A stretch of DNA of 7,773 nt from Bacteroidales bacterium 45-6 (GTDB lineage Bacteria; Bacteroidota; Bacteroidia; Bacteroidales; Dysgonomonadaceae). The position numbers were made by a program, and so were the translations under genes. The stretch spans positions 1 through 7,773 of the forward strand of contig MKRS01000474.1 of NCBI GenBank assembly GCA_001897035.1, read 5' to 3'. Every line of letters begins with the position of its first letter. Positions within the stretch are counted from its first letter, which is position 1. Below are positions 1 to 6,220 of the stretch, in pieces. The notes under the pieces were generated by a model. It saw nothing but the letters and a program-made list of their open reading frames with translations. It did no database searches and had not been told where the DNA came from.

Positions 1-333
1 GGCGAATATCAAGTAGTCGTATTCGATTTTCCCGATCGAAGTCTGCAACAAATTCAACTCGGGCACCACCGCCCTTGCCTCCGCCATGCGGAAGAAGAAA
101 TCCTTTTTTCGCTTTTTATACACGTTTCGGAATGGAAAAGCGATGGACGATGGCTCCATGCCAGCAGAAGCCACCTGGTAAATCAGGGGAAGAAACTGGT
201 GATAATTGTTTTTGTCCACCAGCACAACCTGATAGCTGGAATCTTTCAATTTGTTAGCCAATTGAAGGCCTCCGAAGCCACCTCCTACGATGATAACTCG
301 TTTTTTTCTGGTTTTGGGTATGTTGAAGCTCAT
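1..333 (-). CDS. ndh: Type II NADH dehydrogenase (NDH-2), N-terminal 111 residues, cut by window edge
   Basis: Single-subunit FAD flavoprotein that oxidises NADH and passes electrons to the quinone pool at the inner face of the cytoplasmic membrane without pumping protons. The visible 111 residues start MSFNIPKTRKKRVIIVGGGF. The dinucleotide-binding Rossmann motif GGGFGG is at residues 17-22, an acidic residue (Asp40) ends the second strand, and the segment at 43-69 (NYHQFLPLIYQVAS, then GMEP) is the characteristic NDH-2 stretch after the FAD fold. YDYLIFA at 105-111 matches the strand that leads into the rest of the FAD domain. The start at 333 is the only ATG after an in-frame stop about 80 bp upstream. 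The gene diverges from the DUF2975 operon. No consensus promoter could be placed upstream. The NADH-binding half and the C-terminal membrane anchor lie outside the window, so an NDH-2-like oxidoreductase with another acceptor is not excluded. Confidence 0.9.
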   Translation of the reverse strand, partial: MSFNIPKTRKKRVIIVGGGFGGLQLANKLKDSSYQVVLVDKNNYHQFLPLIYQVASAGMEPSSIAFPFRNVYKKRKKDFFFRMAEARAVVPELNLLQTSIGKIEYDYLIFA

Positions 334-502
334 AATGTTAGTGAAATGAATGGTTTTATGTCTGACTTGGATATGGTAAACAGCAAACAGATAGGCATTG
401 TTTTCTAGCTATCTATATTTGCTGGGAGGTTGTCATATAGTCTGTTCGTTGTGCTTAGGTTGGCACAGGCTAATCTCCCTCCTTATTTTGTATAAATCAA
501 TA

Positions 503-540
503 ATTATTTATCGATAAACAATAAATAATATTTGTTTATG
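503..540. promoter_or_regulatory. Overlapping palindromes at the -33 box, candidate operator
   Basis: Three overlapping symmetric elements are seen: a perfect 12-bp palindrome TTTATCGATAAA (507-518); ATTATTTAT (503-511) repeated inverted at 521-529; and ATAAACAA (514-521) repeated inverted at 532-539, the last covering the -33 TTTG. They share the half-site TTTAT followed by C or G. The position over the promoter, and the HTH gene in the same operon, suggest autoregulation. The sequence is AT-rich, so some symmetry may be chance. Confidence 0.45.
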
Positions 541-561
541 ATGAAATATTAAATATCTTTG
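531..561 (+). promoter_or_regulatory. Bacteroidetes-type promoter of the DUF2975-regulator operon
   Basis: A -33 element TTTG (531-534) and a -7 element TATCTTTG (554-561) are separated by 19 bp, matching the known Bacteroidetes consensus (TTTG, 19-21 bp, TAnnTTTG). Transcription would begin near 567-570, so the ATG at 583 is a good start while the in-frame TTG at 559 lies inside the -7 box and would not be transcribed. Confidence 0.85.
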
Positions 562-582
562 CACGATAAAAAGATACTTAAT

Positions 583-1248
583 ATGAAAACGGCCTCAAAT
601 GAACGGAAAATACGGTTTCTCGCTGTTTTGGGAATGATAGCCTATGCTTTAGTTGTAAGCAATAGCTTTCTTGCCGATTGGGAAAGTGTCAAGGCGGGTT
701 TCTGGAGTGGTTATAATAGTGGCTACAAGAATTCGCCATATTCGGACTCCAATAATTATTACCTAAAGCTTTCTTCCAAGCAGGACTGGTATGAATATGC
801 GGATTCAATATCCAACGCCGACAAGACGGAAAGATATGGAATTAAATGTACCGATGCGGTTGTCTCTTATCCGAGTCAATCGGTATCGGGTCTTCAAATT
901 GGAATTCGTCTGCTGTTTGCTGTTATACTTTTTTCTTGCTACATTGTGATTCCTGTGAACTTCTATAAGCTGATGCGATCGATGGCGAACGGCAATATTT
1001 TTGATAGGAAAAACGTAAGATTCATCCAGCGGCTTGGACGCGCGCTAATAATAGCGTATCTTGTCGAAACATGTTATAACTTGATTGAATTTCAGGTCAA
1101 CAAGGGATTATTCTCGTTTCAAAATTATAAAATTGAATATCAATTTGCCGATACGAATGTTCTCTTGATGGGTATCGTCACTTTGCTTATTTCGGAAATA
1201 ATGGTAAAAGCCTTAGGCTTGAAAGAGGAACAAGATTTAACCGTTTAA
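583..1248 (+). CDS. DUF2975 family four-helix membrane protein
   Basis: A 221-residue integral membrane protein of unknown biochemical function. Four hydrophobic segments are visible at about residues 11-30, 105-130, 150-170 and 190-212, with a polar extracytoplasmic region of about 70 residues rich in Tyr, Ser and Asn between the first two. The segment GNIFDRKNVRFIQRLG at 137-152 before the third helix is the family signature of DUF2975. The start at 583 is chosen because an in-frame TTG 24 bp upstream falls in the promoter -7 box. The gene is followed after 10 bp by a small YozG-like regulator, the usual partner of DUF2975 proteins, so the pair is one transcription unit. The family is suspected of membrane sensing or of modulating its partner regulator, but no reaction is known. 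Confidence 0.85.
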   Translation: MKTASNERKIRFLAVLGMIAYALVVSNSFLADWESVKAGFWSGYNSGYKNSPYSDSNNYYLKLSSKQDWYEYADSISNADKTERYGIKCTDAVVSYPSQSVSGLQIGIRLLFAVILFSCYIVIPVNFYKLMRSMANGNIFDRKNVRFIQRLGRALIIAYLVETCYNLIEFQVNKGLFSFQNYKIEYQFADTNVLLMGIVTLLISEIMVKALGLKEEQDLTV

Positions 1249-1258
1249 TGAAAATTGA

Positions 1259-1471
1259 ATGCCAATTATCGTAAATTTGGATGTAATGATGGCGAAGCGG
1301 AAAGTTTCACTCAATGAGCTTTCCGAGCGGGTGGGGATCACACCTGCCAACCTTTCCATTCTAAAAACAGGAAAGGCCAAGGCTATTCGTTTCTCCACAC
1401 TGGAAGCCATTTGTAAGGAACTGCAATGCCAGCCGGGTGACCTCATGGAATGGGTGGATGAAGAAATGTGA
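1259..1471 (+). CDS. Small XRE/Cro-type HTH regulator, YozG-like
   Basis: A 70-residue cytoplasmic DNA-binding protein consisting of almost nothing but the HTH domain. MIIVNLD-like N-terminal residues lead into a five-helix Cro/C1 fold, with the turn and recognition helix in SLNELSERVGITPANLSILK (residues 17-36). FSTLEAICKELQCQPGDLMEWV near the C terminus is the standard end of YozG-like (COG3655) proteins. It starts 10 bp after the DUF2975 stop, and DUF2975-YozG pairs are common in Bacteroidota and Firmicutes. The likely role is transcription control of its own operon through the palindromes at the upstream promoter. The targets are inferred, not shown. Confidence 0.9.
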   Translation: MPIIVNLDVMMAKRKVSLNELSERVGITPANLSILKTGKAKAIRFSTLEAICKELQCQPGDLMEWVDEEM

Positions 1472-1570
1472 TAAACTAGAATTTGTACGTTATCAAAAAT
1501 CTTTTGCAGCAGTCAATTAACTAAATACAGGAATAAGAATTTTAAACAAAACGCTCATAATTTATTTTCT

Positions 1571-2446
1571 ATGAAATCAAGAATAGTTAGTTTTTTAATC
1601 GCTTTCTGTGCATTGTCCTTTGGAGTGAATGCACAATTGATGTGGAAAATCAGCGGAAATGGTCTGGCAAAGCCAAGTTATCTTTTCGGCACGCATCACT
1701 TGATCGACAAAGGCCAGATAAAGGGTTTTGAAAAGGCAGTATCGATTGCCAAAGAATCGGATGCAGTGGTCGGCGAAATGGATATGACCGATATGGCTGC
1801 AGCTCAAACAAAGCTGATGCAGGCATCTTTGCTGTCGGGAAAAACCTGTAAGGAACTCTATTCGCCAGAAGATTATGCCTTTCTCGACAAGGAATTCAAG
1901 GCGTTGTTGGGGGCGGGATTGGATCAGTTGGGCGTGATGAAACCGATGGCATTGAACACGGTGTATGTCCTTTATTCGTATTTGAAACAGATGGGAGTCA
2001 CCAAGCAGCCGCAGGCAGTGGATGCCATTTTTCAGCAAGAAGCTCGTCAAAACGGTAAGAAAATCTTTGGACTGGAAACACCCGAATATCAGGCGGATGT
2101 GCTGTTCAATTCTTCTTCCATAGAAAGGCAGGCCGAAGTTTTGCTCAAGCAGGTGAAAGAGAAAGACAAGTATGCCGAGATGATGGGCAAGCTCAATGAA
2201 GCCTACCTGAATGGCGATTTTGCAAGCGCAGAGCAGTTGTATAGCAACGACGATAGCATGAATGCGGACGAGAGGTTAAGCTTGGTAGTCAACCGCAACA
2301 ACAATTGGTTGAAGCAATTGCCCGGGCTGATGAACCAGCAAACTTGCTTCATCTCGGTGGGATTCCTTCACTTGGTGGGAGACACAGGCTTGGTGAGCCA
2401 GTTGAAAAAATCAGGCTACACGCTGGAGCCTGTTGTTTTGCAATGA
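1571..2446 (+). CDS. TraB/GumN family secreted protein
   Basis: A 291-residue protein of the TraB/GumN (Tiki-like) family (PF01963). An N-terminal signal peptide (basic MKSR, hydrophobic core, VNA then Gln22) predicts export to the periplasm or outer membrane. The first strand LMWKISGNGLAKPSYLFGTHH (split at residues 23-43) carries the conserved GTHH at 40-43, and the second family motif GFLHLVG lies at 264-270, followed by the usual GY..EPV ending. These His-containing motifs resemble the putative metal-protease site of Tiki proteins, but the activity of bacterial members is unproven. The length is close to that of other single-domain members. The acyltransferase gene follows after 34 bp, so they may be co-transcribed. 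No consensus promoter was found in the 100 bp upstream. Confidence 0.88.
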   Translation: MKSRIVSFLIAFCALSFGVNAQLMWKISGNGLAKPSYLFGTHHLIDKGQIKGFEKAVSIAKESDAVVGEMDMTDMAAAQTKLMQASLLSGKTCKELYSPEDYAFLDKEFKALLGAGLDQLGVMKPMALNTVYVLYSYLKQMGVTKQPQAVDAIFQQEARQNGKKIFGLETPEYQADVLFNSSSIERQAEVLLKQVKEKDKYAEMMGKLNEAYLNGDFASAEQLYSNDDSMNADERLSLVVNRNNNWLKQLPGLMNQQTCFISVGFLHLVGDTGLVSQLKKSGYTLEPVVLQ

Positions 2447-2480
2447 AATCCTCCGTTAGTTCAAGTACAACGCTATAAGC

Positions 2481-3521
2481 ATGGATCGTTCGGTGAAAAC
2501 TTTTTGGTATGACAACCTCCGCGTAATAGCAACCATTGGCGTGATAGGCATACATGTGTCGTCCGACTATCAGCCCGAATCGGGGACTATTCCCGATTAT
2601 AGCTTTTGGATCGGGAATATCTTTGACAGCCTTTCCCGGTTCAGTGTCCCTGTTTTTGTGATGCTGTCGGGTGCATTGCTACTGCCCAAGGCAGACGGCA
2701 TCCGTACTTTTTGGAAAAAGCGTGTCATGCGTTTGCTTGTTCCTTTTCTTTTTTGGAGCAGCATTTACACGTTGAAATCTTTTTGGGACGGCTATCAGGA
2801 TGGCGTTCGCCTCTCGTTCGGTGGTTACTTGCAGGAAATGCTCGTGCAATGGAGGGATGGAAGCTCGCTTCATTTTTGGTACGTCTATATGATTTTCGGG
2901 GTGTATTTGTTTGTGCCAATTATCGGGAGATGGGTGCGCAACAGCACTCCCAAGGAGCAGCTCTATTTTCTGGGCATCTGGGTATTGACCATCATTTGGG
3001 GGCAGCCGCTACTTGAGGCATTGAAGCCGGACATTGAGCTAAGCTACTTCAGCGGTTTTCTCGGATATTTGGTTTTGGGCTATTTTCTCAATCAAAGAAA
3101 ATTTCAAAGCAAGCGGCAGCAGAATTCCATTGCCCTGAGCCTGATCGGGGTTGGGGTGGTATCGACCGTGCTGGGGACATACCTGATTCATTATTATACG
3201 GGGAAATACGAAAGCACCTTCTACGAATGTCTTTCTCCCAATATTTTGCTCTATTCATCCGGTATGTTTCTTCTCTTGAAAGACAAGGACATCTCGTTCC
3301 GCCCGCTGGTGAGGATTCGGGATTTCATCAGTAAATACAGCTATGGGGTGTTTCTGGTGCATGTGCTGGTGTTTTTCCAACTTCAGGAATTTGGCATCAA
3401 TTGGAATTTTGTGACCCCCATTGTCGGGATTCCGTTGACAGTGATTATTTGCTTGCTAATCACACTTCTAATTGTGTATATCGTCAGCAAATTACCTTAC
3501 GGGAAATATGTTTCGGGATAA
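2481..3521 (+). CDS. Acyltransferase 3 family membrane protein
   Basis: A 346-residue polytopic inner-membrane protein with about ten hydrophobic segments, belonging to acyltransferase family 3 (PF01757; OafA/WecH-like). Such enzymes transfer acetyl or other acyl groups from a cytoplasmic donor to surface sugars or lipids. The family's R-x10-H motif is present as Arg14 and His25 in DNLRVIATIGVIGIHV, FWKKR at 78-82 precedes the third helix, and HFWY at 131-134 matches the conserved HLWY-like loop; His294 lies in a late helix. There is no C-terminal SGNH domain, so it resembles stand-alone WecH-type members. The substrate cannot be read from sequence. It lies 34 bp downstream of the TraB/GumN gene and ends 16 bp before the tRNA gene on the other strand, with no clear terminator. 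Confidence 0.9.
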   Translation: MDRSVKTFWYDNLRVIATIGVIGIHVSSDYQPESGTIPDYSFWIGNIFDSLSRFSVPVFVMLSGALLLPKADGIRTFWKKRVMRLLVPFLFWSSIYTLKSFWDGYQDGVRLSFGGYLQEMLVQWRDGSSLHFWYVYMIFGVYLFVPIIGRWVRNSTPKEQLYFLGIWVLTIIWGQPLLEALKPDIELSYFSGFLGYLVLGYFLNQRKFQSKRQQNSIALSLIGVGVVSTVLGTYLIHYYTGKYESTFYECLSPNILLYSSGMFLLLKDKDISFRPLVRIRDFISKYSYGVFLVHVLVFFQLQEFGINWNFVTPIVGIPLTVIICLLITLLIVYIVSKLPYGKYVSG

Positions 3522-3537
3522 TTTGTTCTTTCCAAAG

Positions 3538-3609
3538 TAGCGGAATCGGGAATCGAACCCGAATTTCAGCCGTGAGAGGGCTGCGTCCTAACCGTTAGAC
3601 GATACCGCC
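3538..3609 (-). tRNA. tRNA-Glu (anticodon CUC)
   Basis: A complete 72-nt cloverleaf can be drawn on the minus strand. The acceptor stem is GGCGGTA with TTCCGCT, with a G.U at 1:72 and a U-U mismatch at 6:67. The D arm is GTCTAACGGTTAGGAC. The anticodon arm is CAGCC-CTCTCAC-GGCTG, giving anticodon CUC. The variable loop has 4 nt, and the T arm is TCGGG-TTCGATT-CCCGA. The discriminator base is A and CCA is not encoded. It reads GAG codons. The gene lies 104 bp downstream of prfH on the same strand and is convergent with the acyltransferase gene. Confidence 0.95.
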
Positions 3610-3680
3610 TTTTCCGATGAAACAAAGTTATCATTTATTCGAATCACAGGAAAGCAAAATCGATTATTTTCATCGGAAAA
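3610..3680. repeat. 13-bp perfect inverted repeat flanking the tRNA promoter
   Basis: TTTTCCGATGAAA at 3610-3622 is repeated inverted as TTTCATCGGAAAA at 3668-3680, with 45 bp between. The left arm abuts the 5' end of tRNA-Glu and the tRNA -7 box lies just inside it. The repeat could form a stem in prfH readthrough RNA, bind a protein, or be a scar of a lost insertion. No transposase sequence is present here. Confidence 0.6.
3623..3630 (-). promoter_or_regulatory. Probable -7 box for tRNA-Glu
   Basis: On the minus strand this reads TAACTTTG, a full match to the Bacteroidetes TAnnTTTG, ending 13 bp before the tRNA 5' end. A TTTG lies farther upstream (3655-3658), but the 24-bp spacing is longer than usual, so the -33 element is uncertain. 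Confidence 0.6.
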
Positions 3681-3687
3681 TTTTTCA

Positions 3688-3723
3688 GGGGAATTGACTG
3701 AAACTGGCAATCCTCAATTCCCC
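3688..3723 (-). terminator. Hairpin at the end of prfH, possible terminator
   Basis: A perfect 10-bp stem, GGGGAATTGA pairing with TCAATTCCCC across a 16-nt loop, forms in the prfH transcript. The upstream arm contains the last codons and the TGA stop of prfH. The following sequence has a short T run (TTTT) only after about 8 nt, so termination may be weak and some readthrough to the tRNA is possible. Confidence 0.5.
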
Positions 3724-4331
3724 AATGGCTCTTCAATCACTTTCACCGGATTGCCCCGTTGCAGGTTGTTGTGATTGTTCCATTTCGTTTGCGATTCCTG
3801 CAAAAGTTGTCCCTCGTTCCAAGCGGAAAGTTTCACCAGCAGGCGCTCGGTCGCCAATTTCTTGTTTTGCAATTGCGAACGCTGATCCGAAGCTGTTACG
3901 CTGATCCCTGACGGTGCGTGCGTTGCCCTTACGGCCGATTCGGTTTTGTTCACATGCTGGCCGCCGGGACCCGAAGAGCGAAGCGTTTGGTACGTAATAT
4001 ACCGTGTGTCAATATTATCCAATTCTTTGGACGAAAACGATTTGATTCCCACAAACCAGTTTTTGCGTTTGTGGTAGATGCGGTACGGGCTTGGCGACAC
4101 CCACTGGATTACGCCTTCCCATTCCTCCACTATCTGCTCGCACCTAACACCTTCCAACGAAACGATTGCCGAAAGCAGTGTGCGGTTGATCTCGCCTGTT
4201 TCCCGCTCCACCACCTCCGCCGTCACACCCAATTTCGCCGCTTGCGCCACAATTTTTGCCAGCACCAGGGCTACTGCCCGGCAACATTCTGCCGGACCAC
4301 GGCCTGAAGTTATTTGTAGATATAATTTCAT
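3714..4331 (-). CDS. prfH: Peptide chain release factor-like protein PrfH
   Basis: A 205-residue protein that carries the peptidyl-tRNA hydrolysis domain of class I release factors but lacks the codon-recognition domain with its PxT/SPF motif. The catalytic loop [20 protein letters not shown] (residues 119-138) contains GGQ at 123-125, and the N-terminal [17 protein letters not shown] (5-21) is typical of PrfH rather than ArfB/YaeJ or RF1/RF2. The C-terminal RGNPVKV matches the end of the family, and the length is usual for it. Published work on the E. coli homologue shows that PrfH frees peptides from ribosomes whose 16S rRNA is cleaved in the decoding centre, letting the partner RtcB repair the rRNA. 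The same pairing is seen here: prfH starts 7 bp after the rtcB stop. The function is inferred from the family and this linkage. Confidence 0.93.
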   Translation of the reverse strand: MKLYLQITSGRGPAECCRAVALVLAKIVAQAAKLGVTAEVVERETGEINRTLLSAIVSLEGVRCEQIVEEWEGVIQWVSPSPYRIYHKRKNWFVGIKSFSSKELDNIDTRYITYQTLRSSGPGGQHVNKTESAVRATHAPSGISVTASDQRSQLQNKKLATERLLVKLSAWNEGQLLQESQTKWNNHNNLQRGNPVKVIEEPLGN

Positions 4332-4338
4332 ACTATTT

Positions 4339-5736
4339 CTATTCTTTATTCATTCTTACTATCCGTGGCATGAACTTGCCCTGAACCTCCACCAAAGATT
4401 CCTGTGCAGGCATTATCCGGTCGATGTCCTTGTATGCCAACGGCATTTCTTCTACACTTCCACCGATCAGCGTCACCCGGTTTTGCGCAAGCAGTTTTTT
4501 TAGTGCCGATTGGGTGAACTGCTCTTTCGCTTTTTGCCGCGACATGGCTCTGCCTGCCCCATGCGAAGCCGAATTGAGCGAATCTATGCTCGCTTTTCCG
4601 CAGACCAAATAACCCGCTGTTGCCATGCTTCCGGGAATAAATCCAGGCACTCCTTTTTGTGCGGGAGTTGCCCCTTTCCGGTGCACGATGGCCGATTTGC
4701 CAGGCGAAATTTCTTCCTTCCATGCAAAATTGTGGTGGTTGTTTACATTCGCAATAGCTTTTAGACCAAGGGATTTGGATAGGTTCAGGTGGATTCTTTC
4801 GTGGCAAGCCTGTGCAAAGTCGCCTGCAAGGTTCATGCTCATCCAATATTCCTGACCTGCTTCTGTGTCGAGACCGAGCCAGGCGAAATGCTGTGCTTCC
4901 CTCGGCAATCTGCATACCTCCCGCGCAATGTCGCTGTAATGGCGGGCGATCGTTGCTCCCAAACCCCGTGAACCGGAATGGGACAACAGTGCGAGGTAGT
5001 TTCCCACCGGAAGATTCAGTATATTGCCCTCCTTCAGTTCCATCTCACCAAATTCCACAAAGTGATTTCCTCCGCCCGAGCTGCCCAGTTGGCGAACCGC
5101 TTTGCCTTGGAGTTGCTTCAGCAATGGAGTCAGTTGAAACTCGCTTCGCTCCAGAATTCCATGCTCTTGCTTGAAAGGCAACCCTCCTTCCATCCCAAAG
5201 TGAGTGTACTCTTTCAATGCCTCCTCGATCTGATGCGAATAGCGGTTCAGAAAATCGCTTTTCGCGTCAAACACAGTGAGGCTCATCCGACAACCAATAT
5301 CCACTCCGACGGCATAGGGAATGACTGCATTTTCCACAGCCAGCACCCCGCCGATCGGTAGGCCGTACCCAGCATGGGCATCCGGCATCAGCGCACCGGC
5401 TAAAGTGACCGGAAGCCGCATGGCAAGCTCCATTTGTTGTGTGGCCAAAGGTTCGATGAACTTTGCCCCGTAGGTTTTATAGTCCAGAGGTTCAGGCAAA
5501 AGCGGGTAAACGGAAAATTGCTTTTCCAAAATTACCGGCGAAAAATGTTCCGCCAGTTTGCTCCAAATCTCATCCGTTTTATATTTCTCCGGATTTTCTT
5601 GCAGGTCACGGAGAATGGCTATTACCTCTTCCGAGGTGTTACGCTTGCAGTGTTTGCCGATAATGTTGATAGCCAAACTGCGAGCTATGTCGTTGGTATA
5701 GCCCAACTTTGTTAATTCTTTTGGTCGTAAGCCCAT
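4339..5736 (-). CDS. rtcB: RtcB family RNA ligase, PrfH-linked (RtcB2-like)
   Basis: A 465-residue GTP- and Mn-dependent RNA ligase that joins 2',3'-cyclic phosphate (or 3'-phosphate) and 5'-OH ends through a guanylylated histidine. The signature residues are all present: Asp146 and Cys149 in VGVDIGCR, His225 in GGGNHF, His253 in SHSGSRG, the HHN motif at 334-336, and the nucleotide-accepting His352 in VHRKGAT (equivalent to E. coli His337), followed by the guanine-site [10 protein letters not shown] (391-400). An N-terminal extension of about 70 residues ([12 protein letters not shown] onward) precedes the catalytic core, as in many Bacteroidota RtcB proteins. The ATG at 5736 is chosen over an in-frame TTG at 5772 because the extra residues do not resemble the family. 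It forms an operon with prfH, pointing to repair of cleaved 16S rRNA; tRNA repair remains possible. No archease or RtcA gene is nearby. Confidence 0.95.
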   Translation of the reverse strand: MGLRPKELTKLGYTNDIARSLAINIIGKHCKRNTSEEVIAILRDLQENPEKYKTDEIWSKLAEHFSPVILEKQFSVYPLLPEPLDYKTYGAKFIEPLATQQMELAMRLPVTLAGALMPDAHAGYGLPIGGVLAVENAVIPYAVGVDIGCRMSLTVFDAKSDFLNRYSHQIEEALKEYTHFGMEGGLPFKQEHGILERSEFQLTPLLKQLQGKAVRQLGSSGGGNHFVEFGEMELKEGNILNLPVGNYLALLSHSGSRGLGATIARHYSDIAREVCRLPREAQHFAWLGLDTEAGQEYWMSMNLAGDFAQACHERIHLNLSKSLGLKAIANVNNHHNFAWKEEISPGKSAIVHRKGATPAQKGVPGFIPGSMATAGYLVCGKASIDSLNSASHGAGRAMSRQKAKEQFTQSALKKLLAQNRVTLIGGSVEEMPLAYKDIDRIMPAQESLVEVQGKFMPRIVRMNKE

Positions 5737-6062
5737 TTTGTATTTTGGTTTGTAGGGACATAACTGGGTCAAGACAGTGAAAACTGTTTAACTCAAGATA
5801 TTCCCGATCCGACACACAGACAGGTAGATACATGATCTTTTCCCGTCAATGAATCGACAGATTTGAATAATAAATTAGAATTGTGATGGTGAAACTAACC
5901 AGCTATCTCCTTTTTTCATGATTGATAGAGCAGAAGATATGTGTTTTGCTGTGAGACTCGTCATCCCGACAAGTCTAATTAGTTTCGATTTTCGATATGT
6001 TATTTCAAGACCAACATAAGTGTACCCTTTCTTTAAGCTTTTAAGGGTTAATATTCTGTATT
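5737..6062 (-). promoter_or_regulatory. Long leader of the rtcB-prfH operon
   Basis: About 325 nt separate the predicted start of transcription from the rtcB ATG. The leader is AT-rich and holds several minus-strand stems: a 6-bp ACCCTT/AAGGGT pair (6024-6048), TATGTT/AACATA (5996-6018), a strong 9-bp hairpin (5954-5976), and ACAGT/ACTGT with a 4-nt loop (5774-5787). Short ORFs occur: a 5-codon ATG ORF inside the second stem, a 29-codon ATG ORF (5875-5964), and a 64-codon ORF from 5833 that overlaps rtcB. A 74-codon TTG ORF here (5875-6099) begins upstream of the promoter -7 box and is unlikely to be translated. No known riboswitch was recognised. Confidence 0.5.
5954..5976 (-). promoter_or_regulatory. 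Strong hairpin in the rtcB leader
   Basis: In the minus-strand RNA, AGACTTGTC pairs with GACGAGTCT around the loop GGGAT, giving nine continuous base pairs with one G.U. On the plus strand the same position is a C/A mismatch, so the stem is best formed in RNA of the rtcB direction. It is not followed by a T run, so it is not a standard terminator. Confidence 0.65.
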
Positions 6063-6068
6063 TCGTTG

Positions 6069-6100
6069 CAAATGTAGAACAAGTTTTTTTGATTAACAAA
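6069..6100 (-). promoter_or_regulatory. Bacteroidetes-type promoter for the rtcB-prfH operon
   Basis: On the minus strand a -33 TTTG (6097-6100) and a -7 TACATTTG (6069-6076) are separated by 20 bp, a full consensus match. Transcription should start near 6060-6064. The first substantial gene downstream is rtcB, about 325 nt away. No better promoter was found nearer to rtcB. Confidence 0.8.
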
Positions 6101-6220
6101 TTTTAGTGGAAAATTTTATTTTGAACGCCATATTGCTGACTGAAACAATCGGCATATTCGTTTATACTCGAAATTGTTGAATTAAATGAGAATATTTTCA
6201 TTTATAGACGAAAAATATGA

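Noticed and set aside
424..479. GGGAGGTT/AATCTCCC inverted repeat between ndh and the DUF2975 operon
   Set aside because: An 8-bp stem with a wobble and a 40-nt loop is too weak to call.
1469..1495. TGATAA/TTATCA hairpin after the YozG-like gene as a terminator
   Set aside because: Only 6 bp with a 15-nt loop, and it is followed by A residues rather than a T run.
1482..1533. Promoter for the TraB/GumN gene
   Set aside because: TTTG elements are present but no TAnnTTTG lies at 19-21 bp spacing.
3918..5361. Several plus-strand ORFs opposite prfH and rtcB
   Set aside because: They are low-complexity antisense shadows of conserved minus-strand genes with no recognisable domains.
5737..5772. 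Extended rtcB start at TTG 5772
   Set aside because: The 12 extra residues do not look like the RtcB N terminus, whereas the ATG at 5736 starts directly at the familiar GLRPKEL segment.
5790..5801. Second promoter close to rtcB (TATCTTGA on the minus strand)
   Set aside because: It deviates from TAnnTTTG and has no TTTG at proper spacing upstream.
5875..5925. Mimic of the 16S decoding region in the rtcB leader
   Set aside because: A stretch near 5885-5900 shares about 8 of 10 bases with the 16S sequence near the decoding site, which is well within chance for a leader this long.
5875..6099. 74-codon minus-strand ORF upstream of rtcB as a small protein gene
   Set aside because: Its TTG start precedes the -7 box of a consensus promoter, the protein resembles no family I recognise, and the region forms RNA stems. 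It is treated as leader.
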